The notes below the pieces were generated by a model, which was not told where the DNA came from, ran no database searches, and saw only the letters and a list, made by a program, of their open reading frames with translations. The position numbers and the translations under genes are program-made. A stretch of DNA of 64,000 bases from Desmodus rotundus (Eukaryota; Chordata; Mammalia; Chiroptera; Phyllostomidae), in assembly GCF_022682495.2 (NCBI RefSeq), contig NC_071397.1, positions 8,709,082 through 8,773,081 on the forward strand, given 5' to 3'. Below, piece after piece: positions 43,201 to 53,659 of the stretch (its first letter is position 1; the number at the start of each line of letters is the position of its first letter).

Positions 43201-45574
43201 TGTGGAACTTGAGTCCTGAGTAGGGCCGTGAGGGGATCACTGCAGGCAGGTGGGGGCAGGGCGGAACACAGAGCGCGGGCTGGACACAGTATGGTTGTCA
43301 CTGCAGCTGGAGCTGCCGGGGCACAGTGAGGTGCAGGCTGGGCAGGAGGTGAGGCTGGAGCGATGGGTTCAACTTGCAAAGACTCTGGGATTTTGTGATG
43401 AGGAACCAGTGAGGGTTTAAGCAAAGGCCTGACAGGAACGTATTTGAGCTCTGGAAAGATTTCCCCAGCTTCTGCCGCAGAAACACACAGAGCCAATCCC
43501 AGGCCCAGAGCCCTTCAGGGTACGTGGAAACCACTAAGGGGGCGGGACACTTGGACTTGTGCCCCCCCCCCTTTCCTAGACCTTGAGGCCCTTGCTGGCA
43601 GTAGGTGTCGGACCCAACTGGTCTGGCCAGCTTCTGCTGAGCCACTGGATGTCACCAGGGCCCTGGAGATTAAGGATTGACTCCTTGATTCCCCACTGCA
43701 AGAATTAAGGTTTTCCCCGCCGTAACACGGGCTGGGGCCAGGATCAGGGTAACAGGCTGAAGTGAACAGCTGAGGTTCCAGACTTCCAAAAAAGGGGTGG
43801 GACACCTGCAATACCACCTGCTCAGTGTAAATACCTGTCACCTTTGTGCACCGCTAACCCCCAATCTCCTACCTTATCTAATCTTCCCACAAACCCAGGA
43901 GTAGAAGGTATCTTCCCTGTTTTGCAGCTGAGAACAAGGGCTCAGAACAGTTAAGAGACTTCCCAAGGTCATAGCCAAAGCCAGAAGCCAGGTCTCACTC
44001 TTGATTCCAAGCCTGGCTCCTTCCCACCTGCCCCCTCCCTGCTGTCCAACAGGTCCCGAGAGCAAGCATTCACACCGCCAGAAGGCTCCTGGAAGAAGGG
44101 GACAAAGCCAGCTCCTGTCACTCGCCCCAAGGAGTGAGGGGCACAGGCCTATGTCCGCTGGGCCATAGGTTTGGTAGACGAAGGGTGCCCCAGATCTCAA
44201 AGGAACTAACCAGCTGTGGGCAATCCTGTGGCCACACTGCTACCCTCCATGAATGCTCTCCCCATTTCTCCTACGCTGAGGCCCAGAGCCGGTGCCTCCT
44301 GCCCCCACCCACCCAGGAGGCCTCCCCGACTGCCCAGGCACCTCTCCCTGCCTAAGCCCCATTGCGCATGTAGGCTGCGGCACGGCCAACTACATTCATA
44401 ATTCTCCTGGGCCCGGGGCCCTCATTACATGATTTCATGGAGGCCACTCTCATCTCTGCAGCTGAGAACCTCGTTTCTGGTTCTCCCCAGACTCAGACCC
44501 CCTCCCTCTGACACGCCACCCCACACCCTGGACAGCAGTACCGTATTGGGCATCTGAGATTCAGGATTGATGAAGCCCAGGACATCGTCCAGACACATAA
44601 TGTTGTCAATGACATCGAACTGAAAGAAAGAAAAGTCCTCTTGGGAAGGGCCCACCAGGAGAGGGGCGGGGAAGGGACCCTGGGACAGCCACTGACCTGA
44701 AGGTACCTTGGAGCCCACCTTCCTCAATCTACTCATGTCAGGGAGAAGAAAACAGGCCCAGAGAGAGGATGAGCTGTTCAGCTCCCATGGGCCCCAAGGA
44801 GCAGGCCAGGTCTCCTCCCAAGGAGGCAAGCTGGCCAGGGGGGATTGCTTTAAATAGCTTCTGTCTGGACATGGCTTTGCAGGTGTGCTGGGCTTTCCTG
44901 TACCAGTCTCCCAGCAGAGCTTTCAAAAATAGGGGTGACGTTTCCCCTGTGAGACGGGGGCTCCCTGGGGGCAGCGTGTTTCCTCCCCAGTTGCACAGGC
45001 TGTCCCAGGAACGCAGCGTGTGGCACCAGCCTCACTCACCTCCCTCTCCGGATTGGAGCCGATGTGCAGCATGGCCATGGGGCTGTTGGGCGCACTGTTG
45101 CCGGCCGAGGAGGACACCACATGTCCAGCCCGCACCCCAGGGGAGGCAGCCGGCAGGGGCTTCGGGGAGCCCTGGGCAGGGCTGATGTGGGCAGCAAACT
45201 TATTCCCGTAGGTCTCAGACAGGTACTCCCGCACCTTCTGATCCCGGGACTGCTGCAGGTGGTAGGAGGTGGGGTTCTCCAGGTAGGACTGCACCTGGGA
45301 GGGGGAGAAGGCAAGGGCTCTAGGGTGTCCTGGGACCAGGGCAGGAGGGGACAGGCCAAGCAGACCCTACCTTCAGCACCTCCCCAGGCACGGGTGGCGG
45401 CGACTGGAAATGGACAGGGGTGCTGATGGCCGGGGTGGGCGGCGCCGCCAGCTGCTGCTGCTGCTGCTGCTGCATGTAGTGCACGGCGGCCTGCTGCTGC
45501 ATGCGCTCCCGCCGCTCCTCCTGCTGCGCCTGCTCCCGCATGAGCTGCATGCGCAGCCCGATGCGCGACGCCAT
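39752..45574 (-). CDS. TFEB: TFEB, transcription factor EB (MiT/TFE bHLH-leucine zipper)
   Basis: Eight coding exons on the minus strand (45574-45371, 45294-45040, 44619-44542, 42823-42703, 42615-42559, 42055-41980, 41360-41213, 40249-39752) join in phase to 478 residues plus stop; human TFEB has 476. All junctions are GT/AG. Visible parts: N-terminal Rag/lysosome-recruitment segment with Ser3-Arg4; 7-Gln run (about 35-41); Ser139 and Ser207, equivalent to the human mTORC1 sites S142 and S211; conserved acidic activation exon (154-179); basic region with His236, Glu240, Arg244 and the four-Arg nuclear signal 241-244; HLH to about 287; zipper leucines 288, 294, 301, 308, 315; proline-rich stretch (about 364-393); Ser-rich C-terminus 464-471. 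Known role: TFEB binds CLEAR/E-box elements and switches on lysosome and autophagy genes when mTORC1 is inactive. Oddities: one Asp fewer and a Cys for Arg in 154-163. Identification is certain. Confidence 0.98.
40385..40650. repeat. Possible old transposon remnant in last TFEB intron
   Basis: TATCAAACTGTAAGTCGCAA, GTGGGTTGTGAAACCACTCA and TTGATCTTTCACTTTTAGCG resemble a widespread old mammalian repeat. The family is not named with confidence. Confidence 0.4.
41213..41360 (-). CDS. TFEB: TFEB coding exon 7 (helix 2 and zipper, 264-313)
   Basis: This 148-bp exon has a CAG acceptor and a weaker GTCTGG donor. It encodes loop, helix 2 and the leucine zipper with leucines at 288, 294, 301 and 308. 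All residues look identical to human. Confidence 0.97.
41980..42055 (-). CDS. TFEB: TFEB coding exon 6 (basic region and helix 1, 239-264)
   Basis: This 76-bp exon has a TAG acceptor and a GTGAGC donor. It encodes [11 protein letters not shown], carrying the DNA-contacting residues and the nuclear localisation signal, then helix 1. Confidence 0.97.
42559..42615 (-). CDS. TFEB: TFEB coding exon 5 (basic region start, 220-239)
   Basis: This is a 57-bp microexon with a CAG acceptor and a GTGAGT donor. It encodes [18 protein letters not shown], the start of the DNA-binding basic region. Confidence 0.97.
   Translation of the reverse strand: MLKAGPWPRSGRRRTITT
42703..42823 (-). CDS. TFEB: TFEB coding exon 4 (residues 180-220, S211-equivalent site)
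   Basis: This 121-bp exon runs from the Leu-Pro-Leu-Ser-Ser-Ser-His-Leu motif to Arg-Glu-Leu-Thr. It contains Val-Thr-Ser-Ser-Ser-Cys-Pro, the 14-3-3 binding site in which Ser207 corresponds to human Ser211. Confidence 0.97.
43840..44030 (-). repeat. MIR SINE remnant in TFEB intron
   Basis: ATCTTCCCACAAACCCAGGA and ACAGTTAAGAGACTTCCCAA fit reverse MIR. Confidence 0.65.
44542..44619 (-). CDS. TFEB: TFEB coding exon 3 (acidic activation segment, 154-179)
   Basis: This 78-bp exon of 26 codons follows a strong polypyrimidine acceptor (TTTCTTTCAG). It encodes [12 protein letters not shown], where human and mouse (from memory) read Leu/Phe-Asp-Asp-Val and Met-Arg-Leu. The frame is kept on both sides. 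Confidence 0.96.
45040..45294 (-). CDS. TFEB: TFEB coding exon 2 (residues 69-153)
   Basis: This 255-bp exon encodes exactly 85 codons. It includes the Leu-Glu-Asn-Pro-Thr-Ser-Tyr-His-Leu motif conserved in MiT/TFE factors and the Ser139 phosphosite (Ala-Pro-Asn-Ser-Pro-Met), and ends Asn-Pro-Glu-Arg-Glu at a GTGAGT donor. Confidence 0.97.
45371..45574 (-). CDS. TFEB: TFEB coding exon 1 (residues 1-68)
   Basis: The start ATG is read from 45574 and begins Met-Ala-Ser-Arg-Ile-Gly-Leu, the canonical TFEB start. The exon itself begins at 45596 after a CAG acceptor, leaving 22 nt of 5' UTR. The donor GTAGGG follows 45371. It encodes the Rag-binding helix, a Gln-rich segment (7-Gln run, shorter than in human) and the Pro-Val-His-Phe-Gln-Ser segment. 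Confidence 0.97.
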
Positions 45575-45596
45575 GGCAGCCGCTGGCGCTGGCTTC
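45575..45596 (-). other. TFEB: TFEB 5' UTR part of first coding exon
   Basis: Twenty-two bases lie between the CAG acceptor (45599-45597) and the ATG. The sequence before ATG (GCGGCTGCC) is a good Kozak context. Upstream non-coding exon(s) must join here but were not identified in the window. Confidence 0.8.
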
Positions 45597-45674
45597 CTGG
45601 GGACGGGGGACAGGTCTGTGAGGCACGCGTCCCCTTCAAGGCGCCGGGGCTCAGGGAGGGGACCAGGAAAAGGG

Positions 45675-45800
45675 GGATCGCACCCATTGTACAGGAGCAG
45701 ACACTGAGGCCCAGAGAAGAGAAGGGATTTGCCCAAGGCCACTGAGTAAGTGAGGGATGAAGCTGAGACTGGAATGCAGGTCTCCTGGTTCCTGGAGCCA
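45675..45800 (-). repeat. MIR SINE remnant upstream of first TFEB coding exon
   Basis: ACACTGAGGCCCAGAGAAGA and TTTGCCCAAGGCCACTGAGT. Confidence 0.7.
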
Positions 45801-46420
45801 AAGTGCGGACTCCTTCTGCTTCTCAGCCCCTAACGTTGGGCGTCAGGCTCATGCCTCTCTCTCGTCACTCCACATGGTGATCCTGTGAGATCCGACCTCA
45901 AATGCATCCTTGTTTGCCACCACCCTGCTGCCACCAGAGTGGGCCTCCTGGAGGAGCCCCCTCCCCCTTTTCTCACCGCACAATATTCCACTAGCAACTC
46001 AGTAATTACAGGGACCCTGTTAGAACTTAAATCAGATCCTGTCCCTCTACTCAGAACTTGCCGTGGCTCCCACTTCACTCAGGGTAAAAGCCACAGTCCG
46101 TATCAGAAAAAGGCCTCGTCCCCGTCCACCTGCTCGGGCCAACCCCAGTCCCTCGAAGACACCAGGCACACTCACCTCAGGGCCTCTGCCCCAGGTCTCC
46201 CCTCTCACCTGAGAGGGGTCATTCCTTCATCTTCCCCAAGGCTCATACATATCACCTTACAGAGACTTCCCATGGCAGGCCTATTTAAAATTACAAAATC
46301 CCTACCTGCTCCCCCACCCCGTCCCGTGCCCCTTGCCTCTAGGTTTCTCGGCGTCATCTGTCACCATCTTACGTGTTACACATTTGCTTAGTTCCTTCAT
46401 TCGCTGTCTCTCTCTTTCTT

Positions 46421-46618
46421 TAAAGATTTTATTTATTTTAGAGAGGGGAAGGGAGGGTGAAAGAGAGGGAGAGAACCATCGATGTGTGGTTGTCTCTCGT
46501 GCGCCCCCTACTGGGGACCTGGCCCGCAACCCAGGCGTGTGCCCTGACTGGGAATCGAACCAGTGACCCTTTGATTTGCAGACCGGCACTCAATCCACTG
46601 AGCCCCACCAGCCAGGGC
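46421..46618 (-). mobile_element. VES SINE in TFEB intron
   Basis: On the minus strand it has the head GCCCTGGCTGGTGGGGCTCA, the B-box region, body, CT-rich block and AAATAAAATC tail. The flanks share a similar GCTGTCTNTCT stretch (46403 and 46617), probably the target duplication. It lies in the same orientation as TFEB. Confidence 0.92.
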
Positions 46619-46994
46619 TGTCTATCTTTTTCTTACCAGGAATGCAAACTCCCCTGCGGGCAGGCATTTGTTTGTCTTGTTCCCTGCTGTCCCTCTGGCC
46701 GCCAGCCCGGGCCGTGCCAGCGGAGGCTCTATCACTGCAGGCAGGGACTGGTTACTATGTATGAACCGGGCACTGGCCGTACAGCAGCAAGCCAACTGTA
46801 GTCGCTGAGCTTGGGGAGTCCACAGGCCTTTACCACCCTGTGCAGCGAGGGCCACTTCAGGGCACCCAGTCCTGCCAGGGCTCAGAGTGGGCTTCTCACC
46901 GCCCAGCACGTCAGCCTGATCTTCAGGGGGTCTCAGTGGGACAGAAGGACTAAGGCCTCCAGGTCTAGTCTGGAAGGAAGGAGGACGGGACAGA

Positions 46995-47130
46995 ATGAAT
47001 CCTGCAGCTGGGTCCACTCTGTCCCTAGCTCACCAAGTGACCCTGGTCACATCCCTCCTCCTCTCTGACCCTCCATCTCCCCATGCACAATATGATAGGG
47101 TTGGAGCAGGCGATTCCTATGGTCCCTCCC
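46995..47130 (+). repeat. MIR SINE fragment
   Basis: AGCTCACCAAGTGACCCTGG, then CTCTGACCCTCCATCTCC and ATATGATAGGG. Confidence 0.5.
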
Positions 47131-47249
47131 AGCTGGGACGGACTGAGACTCTCTGAAAGAGGCGGGGCCCCTGTGGATGCCCAGACTCCATAGAGGTCCA
47201 GGCAGGGGCTGGAGGGTCCCATCTCAGGGACATTGCCAGAGGCAGCATG

Positions 47250-47460
47250 ACTTTGTGACGGAGCAAGTGCTATCAAACAGGGCAGGTGTGAGCCTGAATC
47301 CCACCTCTTTGCTGTGTGACCTTGGGCAAGTCACTTAACCTCTCTGAGTCTCAGTTGCCTCATCTGTAAACAGTTTCTGCCTTAGAAGGCTGGTGGGAAT
47401 GTTAAATGTGTCTTGAGCAGCGCATAGCACCTGGGAGGCTCAGTGAGTGAGTAACAGGTA
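47250..47460 (+). repeat. MIR SINE, well preserved
   Basis: GCTGTGTGACCTTGGGCAAG, then CACTTAACCTCTCTGAGTCT and TTGCCTCATCTGTAAA make a near-consensus MIR. Confidence 0.9.
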
Positions 47461-47644
47461 GACAAAGACCGGCAGGGTCCGGGGTACAGACCAGAGGTCA
47501 GAGCTGCACCCTGGGGCCTGAAAAGGAACCTCGGGTCTCTGCAGGTGGCAAAGGAAGGCAGCACAGGCTGACATGTTCTGTCGAATGCCGGACACCAGAC
47601 GCAAGCATAAAGGGGGGGAGCTGGCAAAGATTCAGTGAAAATCA

Positions 47645-47850
47645 CCGGATCGTGGAAGTAATGATAATCTGCATCTACGTGAGCATTTGCTACGTTCTGG
47701 GCACGTTAACCTCGGACAGCCTTGCGAAGTAGTTTTGGTTACTATTCTCCTTTTCCAGAGAAGGAGAAACAGAGGCACGGGGAAGTCAAGGATCTTACAG
47801 GAAGGACTGAGGCTGGGACCCAATGCCAGGGCATCTGGCTTCCTGGCCCG
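47645..47850 (-). repeat. MIR SINE remnant
   Basis: GCTACGTTCTGGGCACGTTA, AGAAACAGAGGCACGGGG and CAAGGATCTTACAGG. Confidence 0.55.
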
Positions 47851-48029
47851 GGGCAGGGGTAGGGAGTTTCTGGAGACCCCCACGCTGAGCTGGGAAGCAG
47901 CCTGTCCCAGGTTGCACGTCTAGTTGGTCCAAGGCCGGGAATGGAGCCCAAGACAGCTGACCCCCAAACCAGGGCTCTACCACCACGGCTGCTTCCCTAC
48001 AAAGCGGGGACAGCAGCCCCCCCCCCCCA

Positions 48030-49020
48030 GGTCTGAGCACTCAGTGGGCCTTCCTCACCACTGTCCTCCCTTCTCTGCCCTCCCAGGCCAGGAATTAGTA
48101 AAGGGGCTGCCTCAGCCTCAGGGGTCTCTGCCCCGTTCCCAAAAGGACAGTACCCGAGGAGAAAGAGGCAGACACTCCGCTTCTGTCCCCTTCTCCGTCC
48201 TGTAGCAGGGACACAGAAGCAGCCTCCACCCTTTTCCTGTGGCCTTCACAGAGGAGCAGCTGCCTTTCTCCCCACTGCCCACCTTACACACCAGCCCCAG
48301 GGGCTGTGACTCCAGCCCAGCCACCCCCCAGCCACCCCTGGCCCTTGCAGCTATACCCACACACTCATGCAGCAGCACGGGGGAGCCCCTCCACCTCGGG
48401 AACAATTTCACCTCAGTTATCCTCTGGAGGGGGGAGGGGCTGGGCCTGGCAGTGCCAGCCGGCACGGGAGACTGGGGGAGAAGGAGCCCCTTGTTTGTCT
48501 GACAAAGTGCTGGGCTAGAGCTGGTTCCACCCGAGGAGGACCAGGGCCGGGCCCGCTCAGCCCGCGTGGCTCACGTGTCAGATGGACCCAGGACTCCCTG
48601 CCCCTCCACCCTCGGGGTCTGCAGGAGCCTCCTGGGACAAGGTGCAGGCTGTGCGGGGTCTGTGCATCGAAGGCTGGGCCAGTCTTAGCCTGTCCCCTGT
48701 CCTCTGGTGGGGGCTCGGTGGCGGCAGACAGAGGCTTTCCCACCCCGTCCCCCACTGTCAAAGCTGTCACCCCTCAGAGTGCTGCTCTTCCCACAGGGTC
48801 CCAGGCCCCTCCCCTGGACCCCGCCTGGGTGGGATGGGTGTGGGGTTGAGGGAGGCACTTGAGGGGATCTGGGGGTAGATGGGGTGGTCCAAGAGAGGCC
48901 CTGGGCATGCTAACCCCTCCTTAGGCCCCAAGCATACTTGCTTGCTCTCAAAGCCTGAGGGGCCATGGGCAGCCTCCCTGGTGCCTGGTCTGGGCAAGAA
49001 CTGAGCGGAGGGACACAGAA
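48030..49020. other. TFEB intron stretch with no recognised element
   Basis: GC-rich single-copy-looking DNA containing only the CACGTG site at 48573. No exon is recognised. Confidence 0.5.
48571..48580. promoter_or_regulatory. CLEAR-like E-box in TFEB intron
   Basis: TCACGTGTCA contains CACGTG with one favourable TCACGTG half. TFEB is known to regulate its own gene through CLEAR sites in its 5' intron; whether this is such a site is inference. Confidence 0.35.
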
Positions 49021-49029
49021 GAGCCCAAA

Positions 49030-49175
49030 TGCCCTCAGACATGGTGAACACACAATACAATATACAGATGATGTGTTATAGAATTGCACATCTGAACATT
49101 GAACGTAGAATTGTAACGTTTCTTAACCGTCACCCCCAACAAATGCAATTAAGAAGTTAAAAACAAAAAAAAAAA
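49030..49175 (+). mobile_element. Short L1 3' tail in TFEB intron
   Basis: Segments such as GATGTGTTATAGAATTGCAC and CACCCCCAACAAATGCAATT followed by an A-run (49165-49175) match the terminal part of mid-age L1 3' UTRs. Confidence 0.6.
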
Positions 49176-49599
49176 TAGTGCTCCCAGACCCCTCCCCAGA
49201 CCCACCAGGCCTGGAAAGCGTCCGCCGTGCATGCCCTCAGTAAGACCAGGAGCCTTGAATGCCCGCCCTGTACAGACACTGGGCCAGGGTGTTTCCCTGA
49301 AGAGCCCTCTCCCCTGCCTCCACCCCCAGTGAACACCCTCCTCCTGAGGGGACCAGGGGCCTGATGCCCCAGAAAATTCCTGCCCCTGCCCAGATGCATG
49401 GAAAATGTAGCAGGGCTGAAGTCTCAGCCCAGAGGATGAGAGCTGCCCCCCATCTGTGCCCTGGGGGGCCCCAGGCCACTTCCTTACACTATGTACCCAG
49501 ACACTCCTACCTGACTCCCCCTCTGCCCCAAGCTGACTCTGGGTTCTAGTTCAGCTGTGACCAAAATGAGCTTCACAGTCCCACAGAAGCGGCCGAAGC

Positions 49600-49735
49600 C
49601 CCTGCTCTGCCCAGACTGGCTGGGGGACTTTGGGAAAGCCACTTCACTTCCCGGTGCCTTGGTTTTCTCCTTGACGAAATGGGGCCAGTCACGTCCCCTC
49701 CTCATGGGGGCGTTGTGAGGACTCAGGAGAGGTGA
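49600..49735 (+). repeat. MIR SINE remnant
   Basis: CCTTGGTTTTCTCCTTGACG, ATGGGGCCAGTCACG and GCGTTGTGAGGACTCAGGAG. Confidence 0.6.
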
Positions 49736-50029
49736 GTGTGCAGAATTGTCCTCACCGGCCGTTCTCACCTCAGCACGACAGGCTGGGCAGAGCCCTTCCG
49801 GAAGGAAGAGGTGGACAGAGGAGGAGGAAAGACAGGGAGAAATCCCTGGCTCCCCGAGGGGCAGCCAAGGGAGAAAGAAGGCCCCACAACAGGAGAGTCC
49901 GACAGAGGAGAAAGGGTCTCAAAGACAGCACTGCATGGAAAATGCAAACTGCAGAGTAAAATGTGCAGCCGTGGGCCACTTAGGCAGGAAAGGGGCGCAT
50001 GTGCAGAACAGACCAGAAGGGCCAGGACG

Positions 50030-50260
50030 CTTTTCAGCACTTGCCATGGATCAGGGCTGGCCGGTGTGCCTTTCAAATGTTACGTCGTCTGTTCTTCAGA
50101 ACAGCCCCATGAGGTGACTACTATTATTGTCCCCAATTGTCAGGGGGACACTGAGGCACAGAGAGGTAAAGTAAGTTGCCCAAGGTTTCACAGCTGATAA
50201 GCGGCAAAATAGAGATTTGATCCAGGCAGCCTGGTTCACAGGCCCCACTCTTCATCCACT
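50030..50260 (-). repeat. MIR/L2-type remnant
   Basis: CTATTATTGTCCCCAATTGT, then CTGAGGCACAGAGAGGTAAA and GTTGCCCAAGGTTTCACAGC. Confidence 0.8.
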
Positions 50261-51404
50261 ATTCTGGGCTCCCCCAACACCCACTGTTCAGAGTGGCTCC
50301 CTCTTGGAAGGGGAGTGGGACAGGTGGTGGAATGGGGAGTGGTGAAGAGGTGTTTTTATAGTTTTTCATTCCATCTTCAAGTCACTTAACTCTTAGGTTG
50401 TATATATGTGCTAACGGTGTGCTTCTTTTGAAACAAGGGAAGAGGAAGTTTGTAAGGGGAGCAACCTGCTTCCAATCATGTCCAAAGTTGGGGTCCTCCC
50501 ATGTCTCCCTGGAGTCTGACCCAAGCCCTGCCCTGCTCAGTGCAATGGTCATTAGGCCTAGGACCCTGGGTGAGGACACTGATTGGCCACCAGAGGCACA
50601 GGGCCAAGCAAGGTCAGCCGGAGTCCTAGGGCCAGTACCTAGGGTCCAGCTCAGCCCCGGGCAGGAGCCTCCAGGGCCAGCACGATCTTCATGCCCCCAA
50701 ACTGCTCTCAGCTGGTCAGGTCCCTTCAATTCCTTGTGGGGCCTAAACTGCCCTGGGGGGTTTCTGCCTTCCAGGTGACCCTTTAAACACTGGAGGAGCG
50801 AGCAGAAAATACGCATCTGCCCCCAGCCAGCAACCCCATCCCTAACCGTATGCCCGGCAGAAGAGCTTCCATGCACTCTGCAGAGGGCAAGCGCTAGAAG
50901 GTCACCGCGGCACTGCGGGTGGCAGCCCACCCTGGAGGACACCCGCAGGAAGGCGGGATGGAGAAGCCTGGGCTGTCCAAACGCAGGAATGCTGCGCACT
51001 AGGAACGCAAACTCACTGCTGCCCACAGCAGTCAGGCGACTCTGGCCGGCACGGTGCTAATGAAAAGCAGCGAGACACGAAAAGGAATAGGCACGATCGA
51101 CGTGAACAAAGTTCACAGAAGAGTGAAACAAGCCTTCTGTGTTAGAAGTCAGGCTCCTGGCTACGCTGGGGAGGGGGTGACTAGGAGCGCTCTGTAATTT
51201 GATGGAGGGGGGGACACAGGAGTGTCTCATTTATGAGGCTGCATCATGCTACTCACTCACAATTTCTTTATTTTCTCCATGTTGTACGTGCATTTAAAAA
51301 ATTACATAAGAATCCAGACAAATAATTTAAAAGAAGAGCTGAACAAATTACCCTCCCACCCAAGTGTGGCTGCAACTTTAAAATTCCTTTGATTCCAGGC
51401 AGCT

Positions 51405-51840
51405 TCAACCCAGCTCACTGCCCGGGTACAGCTGGGTACATCCTCTTCGGAAAAGCGGTTTGGCAATACGTATCAAAGCCTTAAAAAATAGCCAGTAGCC
51501 CAAGGAAGTAATCCTAAATGCAGAAAACGCTTTTCTGCATAAAGATGCCCATCGCATTAGATAAAGAAAATTCAAAAATAATCTCAACGCATAGCAATCG
51601 GGTGCTTAGATGAATCGTGACGGAATACCACGTTTACAATAAACAATGCCGGGGTGCGTCGAGTGACGAGATGTAGGGTGTAAATCGGGCCACCGCCATG
51701 CACAAGTACGTGCAGAAAAACCTCTCAAGAAGAAATACATAAAAACACTGCCAGCTTCCTTGGATGACACAATCACTTTTTTTTTTTTTTTTTACCTTTT
51801 AGAATGTTGTTCTTTTTCTATGGTGAACACGTGTACCTAG
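51405..51840 (+). mobile_element. Old L1 (L1ME/MC-like) 3'-end remnant
   Basis: Landmarks include CGGTTTGGCAATACGTATCA, AGGAAGTAATCCTAAATGCA and a T-rich end with a 17-base T run (51778-51794). It lies antisense to TFEB in the long intron. Confidence 0.65.
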
Positions 51841-51849
51841 GTGGGGAAA

Positions 51850-52080
51850 ATGTTTTATACTAATAGCTAATGCTGCTGGAGTACTTACTATGCACCAGGT
51901 ATGGTTCGAAGCGCCTTATTTAATTATCACAATTATTCCATGGCGGGAGTCCCAGCACTGTCCTCGAGTTACAGATAAGGAAACAGGCACAGACAGGTTG
52001 TCACTTGCCAAATTTGGGTCGCAGAGCTAACGAGTAGCAGGGCTGGACCCTGGCAGTCTGGCTCCACCACCTAAGCCCTC
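51850..52080 (-). repeat. MIR/L2-type remnant
   Basis: ACTTACTATGCACCAGGTAT, TCGAGTTACAGATAAGGAAA and GTCACTTGCCAAATTTGGGT. Confidence 0.75.
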
Positions 52081-52084
52081 AGGC

Positions 52085-53120
52085 TCACTTGGGGTGGGGG
52101 GTGCCACGTTTTATGTTAGAGGTTCCCACTGAAGAAGCCTGCCTACAACCAAAGAGTTTCAGCTGACCTCTGATCTCCTTCATCCAGCCCAGGGGGCCAG
52201 AGGATACCTGGAATGATGCAATTGTCTGGAATTCCCAAACACAAGCAGAAAAATCTCTACCCTTCCTCAAAGGGCAGAGATAATTTCCTGTATTCCCAGA
52301 AAAACACATGTCTGGCAGCTGAGATGACAAAGCATGAGAGCCCAGAGGCCGGGACGCCTGGTTAAGCCATTGAGCGGTTCCGAGCCTGTGTGGTGGGAGG
52401 ACGCTGCCTCCTGGCCCAGGCCCAGTCCCAGGCCGTTGCAGCGGTGCTGAGGGAAGTGCACCGTGTGTGGAGGGGAAATCCAAGCGGCCCCTGAAGCAGG
52501 GCCTCTGATCAGGTGCCCAGGCTCCTGGAGGCAGGGGAAGGGGCCCCGTGACCTCCTGGGGAGCCTCTGGGCCCTGGGAAGGGAAGAGAGAGAGAGAGAC
52601 TCCAGGACTGGGGTCTGTCTTGTTTTCTCTGAGCCCCCTGTGGCAGAGGCCACAGAGGAAGGCCTGGTGAACAAGGAAAAGGAACAAGAATGCCCACACA
52701 ATCCCCACACCTTAAGACAAAGGCATTTCAAACTACCAAGGCAGTCGCGGGTCCCCGCGGGGCCTCGGGGGTATCAGCTGGGTTGGACCCAAAGAGAGCG
52801 AGGGGCGGGGAGGTGTCATAAGACTCCCAGGACCCAAAAGTCCTGCTCCCCGTGGGAACGCGCCGTCAGAATCCTGGAGCCTGGAGGCTCAGGGTCTGAG
52901 CCCAGCCTGTCTTCCCCTCAGTCAGTGGGGCTTACCAGCTGGGGCCACCTCTCCCACAGAGCGGTTGTGACCCAAGTTGGGATGTCTCTGCCTGGGCAGA
53001 GGGGAGATGCCACCATTCTGTCACTGCTACCTGTCGCTTCGCCCATGCCCACCTGGGGCATCCCTGGCGGGTCTCCTCTTTCTGTTCTCTTGAGTTTTTC
53101 AAGAAAAGGGTCCCATCCAT
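52085..53120. other. TFEB intron stretch with no recognised element
   Basis: GC-rich, non-repetitive by eye. It carries long open frames on both strands (including 52463-53290 plus) that lack domain or codon-bias support. Confidence 0.5.
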
Positions 53121-53124
53121 TCAT

Positions 53125-53160
53125 TCTCTTTCTCTCTCTCTCTGACACACACACACACAT
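53125..53160 (+). repeat. Compound (TC)n(AC)n microsatellite
   Basis: A CT run passes directly into an AC run, about 36 bases. Confidence 0.9.
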
Positions 53161-53659
53161 ACTCGATCAAGGCCCCAGGCTGGGGCAGGGCAGCTTAGTG
53201 GTAACCTCAGCTCAGTCTCTCCTTACAGGACAGGGCAGTGGCCTTGACCAGCTTTTCCCATTATTGGACACACTCTTTGCTTCCTATTGAAAAGTCTTGA
53301 GTGTTAAAAGGGTCCCCCCACACACACACAACGCTTGCAGATCACAGAATTTCCTGCAGTGCTATGGGAGAGGCAGGCGGATAGGAACGCCCACCTTTGG
53401 GTTTAAAGAGGTCACGAGTAGGCGGGGCACCCAGCATGGCCCCCACACTGGAGATGCTCACAGAGGCAGGTTGTTGTTTGGTCCGGCCCAGCGGTTCCCT
53501 AGAGGTCATGAAAGGCAGCAGTGCGGCTCCTTCCAGGGCTGAACGAGAGCGAACGGAAGCCACACTTGCCCCTGGTGAGTGTGCATTGTTTGACTGGAAG
53601 GTATTTGGTACCAGGAAAAGGAATGAAGTCAGTGGTACATACTTTTGATATTTTCATCT

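Noticed and set aside
44542..44622. Missing Asp in TFEB explained by alternative NAGNAG splicing
   Set aside because: The acceptor is preceded only by T/C (CTTTCTTTCAG); no AG lies three bases away, so the 3-base loss is in the DNA as given.
52463..53290. 275-codon open frame on the plus strand
   Set aside because: GC-rich intronic DNA with no recognisable domain, crossing a TC/AC repeat; overlapping long frames exist on the other strand.
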